Of a stretch of 64,000 nucleotides of DNA, positions 41,407 to 49,999 are shown in pieces; position 1 is the stretch's first letter, and every line of letters starts with the position of its first letter. A program made the position numbers and the translations under genes. The notes under the pieces were generated by a model that saw only the letters and a program-made list of their open reading frames with translations, was not told the origin of the DNA and did not search any database. Origin of the DNA: UBA6522 sp965221035 (GTDB taxonomy: Bacteria > Pseudomonadota > Gammaproteobacteria > Steroidobacterales > Rariloculaceae); contig OZ244860.1 in assembly GCA_965221035.1 (NCBI GenBank), positions 2,294,001-2,358,000 of the forward strand. The letters run 5' to 3'.

Positions 41407-42726
41407 CTATCCAGCCTTCCGCATGCAAGCATAATAGAAGCCGTCCATATTAGTCTCCCCGGGCAGAATCTGACGACTTGAGGCCGAAGCGGTTCCCACG
41501 CTACGTGCGGTCGGGGTGTCGGCGAGAAAATCCCCGATCTGTTCCCGGTTCTCCTGGTGGACCACGGTGCAAGTGACGTAGAGCAGCCGTCCGTCGCGGG
41601 AAAGCAGTGGCCACAGCGCATGGAGCAGATCACGCTGTCTGGCTGCCGCCCGGGGAATGTCCCCGGCACGGCGCAGCACCTTGATGTCGGGGTGGCGGCG
41701 AATCACTCCCAGGGCGCTGCAGGGCGCATCCAGCAGGATCCGGTCGAACGGGCGACCGTCCCACCAGGATTCGGGCGTGGACGCGTCCGCGCAGACCAGC
41801 GTTGCCCGCAGGCCGAGCCGGTCCAGTTCGCCGGCGACGACATCCAGGCGGTCCCGGTCCAGATCCAGCGCCACCATCTCGTCGAGCCCGGGACAGCTCT
41901 CAAGTACGTGCGCGCACTTTCCTCCGGGAGCCGCGCACGCGTCCAGCACCCGCTGGCCGGGTCGCGGGTCGAGCCATTGCGCTGCCAGCTGTGCGCCGGC
42001 ATCGTGCACTGAAACCAGTCCGTCGGCGAAGCCGGGCAAACCGTCCTTGGGCATGGCCCGTTCCAGCAACACGGCGCTGGGCGGGTTCCGCACGGGCTGC
42101 GCGGCAATGCCCTGCGCCGCCAGCCTGTCCAGGTAGTCGGCACGGGTGGTACGGCGCAGGTTGACTCGCAACCACATGGGCGGCTGGCGATTATTCTCCT
42201 CGACCACGCGCCGCCAGTGGTCGGGCCAATCCTTGCTGACCCTGTCCAGCATCCAGTCCGGATGGCTGGTTTCGGCTTCCCGGACTTCGCTCAAGCGCTC
42301 TCCCAGGCTCTGGCGCTCGCGCAGGTAGCGTCTCAGCACGGCATTGACGAAGCCCTTCGCACGCCGTTTGCCCAGCGCTGCCGCGGCGTCCACCGTAGCC
42401 GCCACCGCCGCGTGATCGGGGATACGCAGCCACTGGAGCTGGTAGAGGCCGATACGCAACAGCGAGGCCAGCGGCGGGTCAACCGGCTCCCGCGGCCTTT
42501 GGACCAGGCGCCTGACCTGGTGCTCCAGCCGGTGATGCCATCGAAGCGATCCATAGCAGAGTTCCCTCAACAGGCCGATATCCCGCTCCGGCGGGGGCGG
42601 ATAGGCTGAAAAAGCCGCCTCGAGCGACGATCCTCCGGCCACAACCCGGGCGTTGACTCTCGCCGCGAGGGCGCGAACGGCGGAGCCGGGCCGTTTCCCC
42701 GGGGCCGCAGTATTCTCAGCCGCCAA
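41407..42726 (-). CDS. rsmB: 16S rRNA (cytosine967-C5)-methyltransferase RsmB
   Basis: 439 residues. The N-terminal NusB-like RNA-binding domain (LRELCYGSLRWHHRLEHQVR) is joined to a SAM methyltransferase with DACAAPGGKCAHVLE, FDRILLDAPCSALGVIRRHP and YVTCTVVHQENREQI, including both catalytic cysteines. The start is a TTG at 42726 that overlaps the end of fmt by 11 bp; no better start is visible, so the first residues are uncertain. Part of def-fmt-rsmB. Confidence 0.94.
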   Translation of the reverse strand: MAAENTAAPGKRPGSAVRALAARVNARVVAGGSSLEAAFSAYPPPPERDIGLLRELCYGSLRWHHRLEHQVRRLVQRPREPVDPPLASLLRIGLYQLQWLRIPDHAAVAATVDAAAALGKRRAKGFVNAVLRRYLRERQSLGERLSEVREAETSHPDWMLDRVSKDWPDHWRRVVEENNRQPPMWLRVNLRRTTRADYLDRLAAQGIAAQPVRNPPSAVLLERAMPKDGLPGFADGLVSVHDAGAQLAAQWLDPRPGQRVLDACAAPGGKCAHVLESCPGLDEMVALDLDRDRLDVVAGELDRLGLRATLVCADASTPESWWDGRPFDRILLDAPCSALGVIRRHPDIKVLRRAGDIPRAAARQRDLLHALWPLLSRDGRLLYVTCTVVHQENREQIGDFLADTPTARSVGTASASSRQILPGETNMDGFYYACMRKAG

Positions 42727-43648
42727 GAGAGTCGCCCTCGAGAGGATGCGCGTTGAGATAGGCGCCGGCGCTCATCACGCGCCCACCGGGCGGCTGCAGA
42801 CGCAGGACGCGCAGGATTCCGGTGCCGGTCGCCACGTCAATTCCCTCCGCGCCGGTGTGGACCACCGACCCCGGACGCGTGCCCGGGCGACACTCCAGCG
42901 CGACCGCTTCCCAGATACGCAACCGGTCACCGCCAGCGGTGCTGGTCTCGGCCACAGGCCAGGGGTTGAAGGCACGCACCCGGCGCGCCAGTTCGACCGC
43001 CGGCGAGTTCCAGTCCAGAATGGCTTCGGACTTGGCGATCCTCGGCGCATAGGTCGCCAGGGCGTCATCCTGCGGTTCGGGTACCGACTCTCCCAGCAGA
43101 ATGCCCGGCAGTGAATCCGCCAGAAGATCCGCGCCGGCCTGCGCAAGCCGATCATGCAGCGTCCCCGCCGTGTCGCCAGCCTTGATGGCGAGCTTGCTGC
43201 GTCCGTATACAGGTCCCGTATCGAGCCCGGTATCCATCCGCATGAGGCACACCCCGGACTCGGCGTCTCCCGCCAGGATGGCGTACTGGATGGGCGCGGC
43301 TCCGCGCCAGCGCGGCAACAGGGAAGCATGAACGTTGACGGCGCCGTATCGGGGCCAGTCAAGCAGCCAGGGCGGAATCAGCAATCCGTAGGCGACCACC
43401 ACCAACAGGTCGGGCGCGTCTCCCCAGTCCTCCGGCGCCGCGCCGCTGTCCAGCCGGCGCGGCTGCCGCACCCGCAACCCGTGGCCGAGCGCTTCGACCT
43501 TTACGGGACTTGGGGTCATGCGCCGCCCCCGCCCCGCCGGCCGGTCGGGTTGGGTCAGCACCAGGCAAACCTCGCAGCCGCCCGCAAGCAGCCGCTGCAG
43601 GCAGGGCACCGCGAATTCCGGCGTGCCCGCGAAGGCGACCCTCGGCAT
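42716..43648 (-). CDS. fmt: Methionyl-tRNA formyltransferase
   Basis: Formylates the initiator Met-tRNA using 10-formyl-THF. 310 residues from ATG 43648 (MPRVAFAGTPEFAVPCLQRL); a GTG two codons earlier (43654) is possible. Formyl-donor domain motifs are VVVAYGLLIPPWLL, NVHASLLPRWRGAAPIQYAI and MRMDTGLDTGPV; the C-terminal OB-like domain begins near WNSPAVELARRVRAFNPWP. 26 bp after def. Confidence 0.96.
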   Translation of the reverse strand: MPRVAFAGTPEFAVPCLQRLLAGGCEVCLVLTQPDRPAGRGRRMTPSPVKVEALGHGLRVRQPRRLDSGAAPEDWGDAPDLLVVVAYGLLIPPWLLDWPRYGAVNVHASLLPRWRGAAPIQYAILAGDAESGVCLMRMDTGLDTGPVYGRSKLAIKAGDTAGTLHDRLAQAGADLLADSLPGILLGESVPEPQDDALATYAPRIAKSEAILDWNSPAVELARRVRAFNPWPVAETSTAGGDRLRIWEAVALECRPGTRPGSVVHTGAEGIDVATGTGILRVLRLQPPGGRVMSAGAYLNAHPLEGDSLGG

Positions 43649-43674
43649 GGCCACGGTCGGAGATTGCGAACGGG

Positions 43675-44223
43675 TCAGATGACAGGCGCCGAAATGGTGG
43701 ACCGTCCAGCCTCGCGGGACACGGGAGCGCGGCGGGCCTTCTTGCGGAATTTCGTCCGCAGCCGGCCGCGTTTCAGGGCCGAAAGGTAATCCACGAACAG
43801 CTTCCCTTCCAGGTGGTCCATCTCGTGCTGAATGCAGATGGCGGGCAACCCTTCGACATCCATCTCGAAGCGTTCGCCATCGGTGTTGAGCGCCTCGACG
43901 CGGATGGACTCCGCCCGAGTTACGGATTCATATACATCAGGAACCGACAGGCAGCCTTCCTCGTAGCTGACTTCGCCCTCGGAGTGCAGGATTTTCGGAT
44001 TGATGAGGCAATGCGGCTGGTTGCGCTCTTCAGAGACATCCACCACCAGAACACGCTCGTGCACATTGACCTGCGTTGCCGCAAGCCCGATTCCGGAAGC
44101 CGAGTACATGGTCTCCAACATGTCCGCCACCAACCTGCGGATACGCGCATCGACTTCCGTGACCGGCCTGGCCTTGATCCGCAGCCGGGGGTCCGGGTAG
44201 TGAAGGATGGTTAACTGCGCCAT
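43675..44223 (-). CDS. def: Peptide deformylase
   Basis: Removes the formyl group from nascent proteins. 182 residues from the ATG at 44223 (MAQLTILHYPDPRLRIKARP); a frame extending to 44250 adds unconserved sequence. All three motifs are present: GIGLAATQV, EGCLSVP and QHEMDHLEGKLFVD, with the metal ligands Cys and two His. The basic C-terminal tail (KRGRLRTKFRKKARRAPV) is somewhat long. Divergent from dprA, 141 bp between starts. Confidence 0.96.
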   Translation of the reverse strand: MAQLTILHYPDPRLRIKARPVTEVDARIRRLVADMLETMYSASGIGLAATQVNVHERVLVVDVSEERNQPHCLINPKILHSEGEVSYEEGCLSVPDVYESVTRAESIRVEALNTDGERFEMDVEGLPAICIQHEMDHLEGKLFVDYLSALKRGRLRTKFRKKARRAPVSREAGRSTISAPVI

Positions 44224-44364
44224 GGAGCCTGACCTGGAATTTCCCTTCAAATCCGCCGAGTTTGATCAACGCCTTGAGGAGTTGACCATAGTAGTCTATG
44301 AAACGATGCGGTGCGGCAGCCGTTCGGCGGCCCGCAACGGTCGATTATAGCAGCAGGTCAGATC

Positions 44365-45498
44365 ATGAAACTCGGCGCTTGGCTCCAGGTTCTCCAGTCC
44401 GCCGCGCCCCCTCCCGGGCGTCGCTTCTCGGCCCTGATGGAGCGGCACGCCACCGTGGAGGAGGTGGTTGAAATCTCCCGCGCCGAACTGATCGCGGCGG
44501 GTGTTTCCAGACGCCAGGCGGAACGTCTCGGGGATCCGGATCGGAGCCGTATGGACCAGTGGCGGCGTTGGCTCGACCAGCCAGGCCGCACCCTGGTCAC
44601 GCGGGATTCCCCCGACTATCCGTCGATGTTGAAGGAATTGCCGGACCCTCCCCTGGCGCTTTGGGTCGAAGGGTCCCGCCACGATCTGCTGAACAGCGCG
44701 CAGCTGGCGATGGTGGGCAGCAGAAAGCCCACCGCCAACGGTCGGGAAACGGCGCGAAGATTCGCGCGGTTCTTGAGCGAAAGGGGTCTGACCATCGTCA
44801 GCGGACTGGCCATCGGAGTCGACGGCGAGAGCCATCGTGGCGGTCTTGCGGGGTGCGGAAGCACGTTGGCCGTATTGGGATCCGGCCCGGACGTGCTGTA
44901 TCCCAGGTCCCATCGGCGCCTGGCGTCCGAAATCCTCGCCGGAGGGCTGGTCGTCTCGGAATACCCGCCCGGAACGCCGCCCCGGGCCGCCCACTTTCCG
45001 CAGAGAAACCGGATCATTGCCGGCATGAGCGCGGGCACGCTGGTGGTGGAGGCCGCACGGCGCAGCGGATCGCTCATCACCGCGCGACTGGCGGGCGAGT
45101 TTGGCAGGGAAGTGTTTGCCATTCCAGGTTCCATCCACAATCCCATGGCCAAGGGGTGCCACCGGCTGATCCGGGACGGGGCAAAGCTTGTGGAGGATGC
45201 CGCGGACGTGCTTGTGGAACTGCCGCCGCTACTTCAAACCGCCATCGAGTCGGGCACTCCTGCTGTCGATACGCCACCCGGTACGGCGGTCGAAACCGTG
45301 CCGCTTGAACGTCGGCCGGCCTATGCGGAATTGCTCGCGGCGCTCGGCTTCGACCCGTGCCGCATCTCCGATCTGGCGCGTCGAACCGGATTGACGGCGG
45401 CAGAGCTTTCATCCATGCTCCTGCTCCTGGAAATGGAGGGGCTGGTCGAAGCCCTGCCCGGCGGACGTTATTCTCGCCTGTCAAAGAGGATCCCATGA
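44365..45498 (+). CDS. dprA: DNA-processing protein DprA
   Basis: Loads RecA onto incoming single-stranded DNA in natural transformation. 377 residues from ATG 44365. The Rossmann-like core has VGSRKPTANGRETARRFARF, TIVSGLAIGVDGESHRGG, GSGPDVLYPRSHRRL, PPRAAHFPQRNRIIAGMS and GSLITARLAGEFGREVFAIP. A C-terminal winged-helix (YAELLAALGFDPCRISDLAR) is also present. The stop overlaps the smg start (ATGA). Its presence is compatible with competence, but other competence genes are not in the window. Confidence 0.95.
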   Translation: MKLGAWLQVLQSAAPPPGRRFSALMERHATVEEVVEISRAELIAAGVSRRQAERLGDPDRSRMDQWRRWLDQPGRTLVTRDSPDYPSMLKELPDPPLALWVEGSRHDLLNSAQLAMVGSRKPTANGRETARRFARFLSERGLTIVSGLAIGVDGESHRGGLAGCGSTLAVLGSGPDVLYPRSHRRLASEILAGGLVVSEYPPGTPPRAAHFPQRNRIIAGMSAGTLVVEAARRSGSLITARLAGEFGREVFAIPGSIHNPMAKGCHRLIRDGAKLVEDAADVLVELPPLLQTAIESGTPAVDTPPGTAVETVPLERRPAYAELLAALGFDPCRISDLARRTGLTAAELSSMLLLLEMEGLVEALPGGRYSRLSKRIP

Positions 45499-45971
45499 AA
45501 GAAACCGTACTCGACGTGCTCATGTACCTGATCGACGTCATGGTGGACGGCGAAGAGGAGTACGAGCCGGATCGATACGCCTTGAGGGAAGAACTCCAGT
45601 GCGCAGGTTTCGGAGAGTGGGAGATCGACCGGGCACTGGATTGGCTCGATGGCCTGAACAGCGTCGGCATCGATGACGTGACGCATGCATCCATGCACGA
45701 GTCCATCCGCGTTTACGACGGTTTCGAACAGGATCGGCTGGACACGTCCTGTCGCGGCTACCTGCTTCACCTGGAGCAAATGGGCATTCTTTCGCAGGCT
45801 CAGCGGGAACTGGTCATCGACCGCCTGCTGGCCCTGCACTCCGACGAGATCGAGAGCGACCAGGTCAAGTGGGTGGTGATGATGGTCCTGTTCAGCCAGC
45901 CGGGGCAGGAGCAGGCCTACGCGCAGATGGAAGACATGGTCTTCACCGACAGCTCCGGCTGGTTGCACTGA
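45495..45971 (+). CDS. smg: Smg protein (DUF494)
   Basis: 158 residues, MKETVLDVLMYLIDVMVDGE at the N terminus, highly acidic and helical throughout (YLLHLEQMGILSQAQRELVI, DQVKWVVMMVLFSQPGQEQA). The function of DUF494/Smg is unknown; it is encoded next to dprA in most gamma- and betaproteobacteria. Translation is coupled to dprA through an ATGA overlap. Confidence 0.95.
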   Translation: MKETVLDVLMYLIDVMVDGEEEYEPDRYALREELQCAGFGEWEIDRALDWLDGLNSVGIDDVTHASMHESIRVYDGFEQDRLDTSCRGYLLHLEQMGILSQAQRELVIDRLLALHSDEIESDQVKWVVMMVLFSQPGQEQAYAQMEDMVFTDSSGWLH

Positions 45972-46030
45972 CGCACGGCAGCCCCGACCCGTGAGGGATT
46001 GGCAATAGCATCCACGGCCGTCACCTAGCG

Positions 46031-48409
46031 ATGAGCAAGCACCTGGTCATCGTCGAATCGCCCGCCAAGGCGAGGACGATCAAGCGTTATCTGGGCAAGG
46101 ACCATGATGTCCTGGCCTCCTATGGACACGTGCGAGACCTGGTGCCCAAGGGCGGGGCGGTGGATCCGGAACACGGTTTCACCATGAAATACCAGCTGAT
46201 CGCCAAGAACAGCAAGCATGTGAAGGCCATCGAGAAGGCCGCCCGTCAGGCCGACGACCTCTATCTCGCCACCGATCCGGACCGCGAAGGCGAGGCCATT
46301 TCCTGGCACGTGTGCAATGTCCTGGAGGAGCGCGGCGTCCTGTCGGGCAAGCGCGTTCACCGGGTCGTCTTTCACGAAATCACCAGAAACGCGGTCAGGG
46401 AGGCCATGGCGTCGCCGCGGACCCTTTCCGAATCCCTGATCAACGCCCAGCAGGCCCGGCGGGCGCTGGACTACCTGGTCGGCTTCAACCTGTCGCCGCT
46501 GCTGTGGAAAAAGATCAGGAGGGGCCTGTCGGCGGGAAGGGTCCAGAGCCCCGCGTTGCGCCTAATCGCCGAGCGGGAGGAGGAGATCGCCGCCTTCAAG
46601 CCCCGGGAATACTGGACCATCTCGGCTGAAGCCACCGCCGGGAAACAGGCAGGCAAGGCGCAGACCATACAGGCCCGGCTGTTCCGATACGCCGGGGAAA
46701 AGGTCGAGCAGTTCACGTTCACCAACGAGACCACCGTGCGTCATGCCGAAGACGACATCCGCCAGGCGGCGGGAGGTATTCTGACGGTAGCCAGAGTCGA
46801 CAAGAAGCAGCGCAAGCGCAATCCCGCGGCGCCCTTCACGACATCTACGCTGCAGCAGGAAGCGGCGCGCAAGCTTCGATTCAGCGCCCAGAAGACCATG
46901 TCGACGGCGCAACGGCTATACGAACAAGGGTTGATCACCTACATGCGTACGGACTCGGTCACCCTGAGCGCTGACGCCACCGCCCAATTGCGATCGCTCA
47001 TACAGGAGCGCTATGGGGCCGACAACCTGCCGCCAAGCCCTCGTCGCTATCGCACCAGGGCAAAGAACGCCCAGGAGGCCCATGAGGCGATACGGCCCAC
47101 ATCCGCCGGCCAGCTTCCACAGGATCTCAAGTCTTCCATACCGGCGGAACAGCGGCGGCTGTACGACCTGGTCTGGAAGCGAACGGTGGCCTCCCAGATG
47201 AGTTCGGCGGTCTTCGATACCGTGAGCGCGGACCTGGCGGCCGGTGGCGCGGACGACGCAAAACACCTGTTCCGGGCCACGGGTTCCGTTCTCGTCAAAC
47301 CCGGCTTCATGACGGTCTACCGGGAAGGCGGCGACGGCGATGCCGGGCAGCAGCGAAACAGCCCGGAGGCAGCGCCGGGCGGGGACGACCGCATCCTGCC
47401 GCCCCTGAAGGTCGGCGACCGGCTCGATCTCGACAAGTTGCTCAGCGAACAACATTTCACCGAGCCGCCACCGCGCTACTCGGAGGCAACGCTGGTCCGG
47501 GCGCTGGAGGATTACGGCATCGGACGTCCCTCCACCTACGCTTCCATCATCTCCACCCTGCGCAACCGGGAATACGTCGAGATGCAGTCCCGGCGGTTCG
47601 TGCCCACGGATGTGGGCAAGGTGGTCAATCGATTCCTGACGGACCATTTCGCCCAATACGTGGATTACGAATTCACCGCGCGGATGGAGGACTCGCTGGA
47701 TGCCATATCGCGGGGCGAGAACGAGTGGGTGCCGCTGCTGCAGGATTTCTGGAAACCCTTTCAGGAACGGGTTCACCACACGGAAACCACCGTCACCCGT
47801 GCCCAGGCCGCGCAGGCCCGATCCCTGGGCCACCATCCCGAAAACGGCCGCGCCGTCGCCGTGCGCATGGGACGATACGGTCCCTTCGTTCAGGTGGGAA
47901 CGCGCGAGGACGAAGAAAAGCCCCTGTTCGCCAGCCTCAGACCGGGTCAGAACATGGACCGGATCTCGCTCGAGGAGGCGCTGGAGCTGTTCAAGCTGCC
48001 CCGCGAACTGGGCAAGACCGAAGACGGCCAGCCGGTGTCGGCGAACATCGGGCGCTACGGTCCCTATGTGCGGTACGGCAACAAGTACGTGAACCTGAGC
48101 GAGGACGATCCCCACACGATCGAATTGCCCAGGGCGCTGGAACTCATCGCCGAACATGCCGCTGCCAACCGCGCGATCAAGGAATTCCCCGAGGAGGGTA
48201 TCGAGGTGCGAAAGGGCCGCTATGGCCCGTATGTGACCGACGGCAAGAAAAACGCCAAGATACCCAAGGACCGGGAGCCCGAGGATCTGACCCTGGAGGA
48301 ATGCAGGGAGCTCATCGCCGCAGCGCCGCAACGGCGTGGCCGCGGCCGACGACGTGCCGCAGGCGGTGCGAGGCGTCGGCGGGCCGGGGCGTCCGCGAAG
48401 GACACCTGA
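46031..48409 (+). CDS. topA: DNA topoisomerase I, zinc-finger-free type
   Basis: Relaxes negative supercoils. 792 residues. TOPRIM acidic residues lie in HLVIVESPAKARTIKRYLG and LATDPDREGEAISWHVC; the active-site Tyr is in QGLITYMRTDSVTLS. The E. coli enzyme ends in tetracysteine zinc ribbons; these are absent. Instead there are repeated small modules with MGRYGPFVQVG, IGRYGPYVRYG and KGRYGPYVTDG, then a very basic tail (RRGRGRRRAAGGARRRRAG). This C-terminal type is known in other lineages. Follows smg by 59 bp. Confidence 0.95.
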   Translation: MSKHLVIVESPAKARTIKRYLGKDHDVLASYGHVRDLVPKGGAVDPEHGFTMKYQLIAKNSKHVKAIEKAARQADDLYLATDPDREGEAISWHVCNVLEERGVLSGKRVHRVVFHEITRNAVREAMASPRTLSESLINAQQARRALDYLVGFNLSPLLWKKIRRGLSAGRVQSPALRLIAEREEEIAAFKPREYWTISAEATAGKQAGKAQTIQARLFRYAGEKVEQFTFTNETTVRHAEDDIRQAAGGILTVARVDKKQRKRNPAAPFTTSTLQQEAARKLRFSAQKTMSTAQRLYEQGLITYMRTDSVTLSADATAQLRSLIQERYGADNLPPSPRRYRTRAKNAQEAHEAIRPTSAGQLPQDLKSSIPAEQRRLYDLVWKRTVASQMSSAVFDTVSADLAAGGADDAKHLFRATGSVLVKPGFMTVYREGGDGDAGQQRNSPEAAPGGDDRILPPLKVGDRLDLDKLLSEQHFTEPPPRYSEATLVRALEDYGIGRPSTYASIISTLRNREYVEMQSRRFVPTDVGKVVNRFLTDHFAQYVDYEFTARMEDSLDAISRGENEWVPLLQDFWKPFQERVHHTETTVTRAQAAQARSLGHHPENGRAVAVRMGRYGPFVQVGTREDEEKPLFASLRPGQNMDRISLEEALELFKLPRELGKTEDGQPVSANIGRYGPYVRYGNKYVNLSEDDPHTIELPRALELIAEHAAANRAIKEFPEEGIEVRKGRYGPYVTDGKKNAKIPKDREPEDLTLEECRELIAAAPQRRGRGRRRAAGGARRRRAGASAKDT

Positions 48410-48450
48410 GCCATCGAAATATTCCGCCGATGTGAAGGGGCTGAATCGCC

Positions 48451-49008
48451 ATGTCACGCATTCACCTGGCAAAGGCCGCGCACATCCTGCACCGAGGCGG
48501 CCTGATCGCCTATCCCACCGAAGCCGTCTACGGCCTGGGCTGCCTTCCCTGGGAGCGGCGCGCGGTGGAGCGGCTGCTCGACGCGAAACGACGCTCGTGG
48601 CGCAAGGGCCTGTCCTTGATTGCCGCGAACCTTGAGCAACTCCAGCCCCTGGTCGAATTCCCCACAGGCGCGCTGGCGGAGGAAGTGCGCCTGAGCTGGC
48701 CCGGGCCCGTCACGTGGATCTTCGACGCGCGTCCGGGCATTCCATCCTGGCTGACCGGCGGTCGGCAGACGCTGGCCGTCCGGGTAACGGCCCATCCCCT
48801 GTCGCGCCGTCTGTGCGAAACGGCCGAAACCCCGTTGATCTCGACCAGCGCCAATCGTTCAGGGCGTCCACCGCTGCGCAGGTCTCTGCATGTGCGAAGG
48901 GAATTCGGCCCGGAGGTGGACTACGTGCTCGAAGGCGGGCTCGGTGGGCTTGCGAATCCCACAAGGATCCGGGACGGCCGGACCGGAGTTGTCCTCAGGG
49001 AGTCTTGA
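48451..49008 (+). CDS. tsaC: Threonylcarbamoyl-AMP synthase (TsaC)
   Basis: Makes L-threonylcarbamoyl-AMP for the t6A37 modification of ANN-decoding tRNAs. 185 residues. GGLIAYPTEAVYGLGC is the substrate-binding start, followed by KRRSWRKGLSLIAANLEQL (Lys/Arg loop), WPGPVTWIF, LAVRVTAHPLSRRLC and LISTSANRSGRPP. Short TsaC form without the Sua5 extension. Ends about 100 bp before aroE. Confidence 0.94.
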   Translation: MSRIHLAKAAHILHRGGLIAYPTEAVYGLGCLPWERRAVERLLDAKRRSWRKGLSLIAANLEQLQPLVEFPTGALAEEVRLSWPGPVTWIFDARPGIPSWLTGGRQTLAVRVTAHPLSRRLCETAETPLISTSANRSGRPPLRRSLHVRREFGPEVDYVLEGGLGGLANPTRIRDGRTGVVLRES

Positions 49009-49040
49009 GGCGCGGTCGACAGTCCTGTTGCGCGCCCGCG

Positions 49041-49071
49041 CACCTGTTTGGAATAAGGTCCGGAACAGGTG
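49041..49071. promoter_or_regulatory. 8 bp palindrome upstream of aroE
   Basis: CACCTGTT (49041-49048) and AACAGGTG (49064-49071), 15 bp apart, a possible operator in the 101 bp between tsaC and aroE. A poor promoter-like pair (TTGCGC-17-GAATAA) overlaps it. No regulator is suggested by sequence. Confidence 0.35.
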
Positions 49072-49109
49072 ACAATCCGCAACTCCCTTTCGAAACAGGG
49101 ATATATCCA

Positions 49110-49982
49110 TTGGCTGCACGCGATTCCACCCCGGATGCTTTTCCTATCCGGTCAATCGACCGCTACGCCGTGGTCGGCTTTCCGATCGATCACAGCCGCT
49201 CCCCGTTGATCCATCGGCTGTTCGCCGAACAGACCGGCGAAACAATGACCTATACGCGCCTTTCTGCGAGACCGGGGGAATTCGAAAATACCGTGCGAAC
49301 GTTCGCTGCCGAAGGCGGCAGGGGCCTGAACGTCACCGTTCCCCACAAGGAGGCGGCTTTCGACCTCGCCGACGAAGTCGGACTCGAAGCCCGTCGCGCA
49401 GGCGCCGTCAACACCCTCTCGTTCGCCGAGGAGGGACGCATTCACGGCGACAATACCGACGGCATCGGTTTCCTGCGTGACATGGAACGCAATCACGAAA
49501 TCTCGCCTCGCGGGAAGCGCATACTGGTGCTGGGAGCCGGAGGCGCCGCCCGGGGCGTGCTGGCGGCCTTGCTTGACGCACGACCGGGCGAACTGGTGCT
49601 CGCCAACCGCACCCATCAACGCGCCGAAGACCTGCTGGCCGCCCTGAACGCCCCCTCGGCCTTCTCCGCCTGTCGGTTACCCGAATTGAACGATCACGAA
49701 CCGTTCGATGTGGTCATCAACGCCACCTCGCTGGGACTGCGCGCCGAAACCCTGCCTTTTCCGTCGGCATGCCTCTCCAGGAAAACCTTCGCCTACGACC
49801 TGGTCTACGGGCCACAGGGGACCCCTTTCGTCGACTGGGCCATACGGCACGGCGCCGGCAGAGCCGTCCAGGGCTGGGGCATGCTGGTGGAACAAGCCGC
49901 CGAGTCTTTCACCATCTGGCGAGGCGTTCGTCCGGACACCGCCCCGGTGCTGAAGCGCATCTTGACCCAGTGCCAGGACTGA
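49110..49982 (+). CDS. aroE: Shikimate 5-dehydrogenase
   Basis: Reduces 3-dehydroshikimate with NADPH in the shikimate pathway. 290 residues from a TTG at 49110 with CAGGGA upstream; no ATG is available before the conserved VVGFPIDHSRSPLIHRLF. Catalytic Lys in NVTVPHKEAAF, Asp in HGDNTDGIGFL, NADP site VLGAGGAARGVLAALL and NRTHQRAEDL (basic, NADP-specific). Ends 17 bp from the convergent gorA. Confidence 0.95.
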   Translation: MAARDSTPDAFPIRSIDRYAVVGFPIDHSRSPLIHRLFAEQTGETMTYTRLSARPGEFENTVRTFAAEGGRGLNVTVPHKEAAFDLADEVGLEARRAGAVNTLSFAEEGRIHGDNTDGIGFLRDMERNHEISPRGKRILVLGAGGAARGVLAALLDARPGELVLANRTHQRAEDLLAALNAPSAFSACRLPELNDHEPFDVVINATSLGLRAETLPFPSACLSRKTFAYDLVYGPQGTPFVDWAIRHGAGRAVQGWGMLVEQAAESFTIWRGVRPDTAPVLKRILTQCQD

Positions 49983-49999
49983 AGGCCGCGCCACGCCCA

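Noticed and set aside
48714..49109. Upstream extension of the aroE frame
   Set aside because: Overlaps tsaC in another frame; AroE homology begins just after the TTG at 49110.
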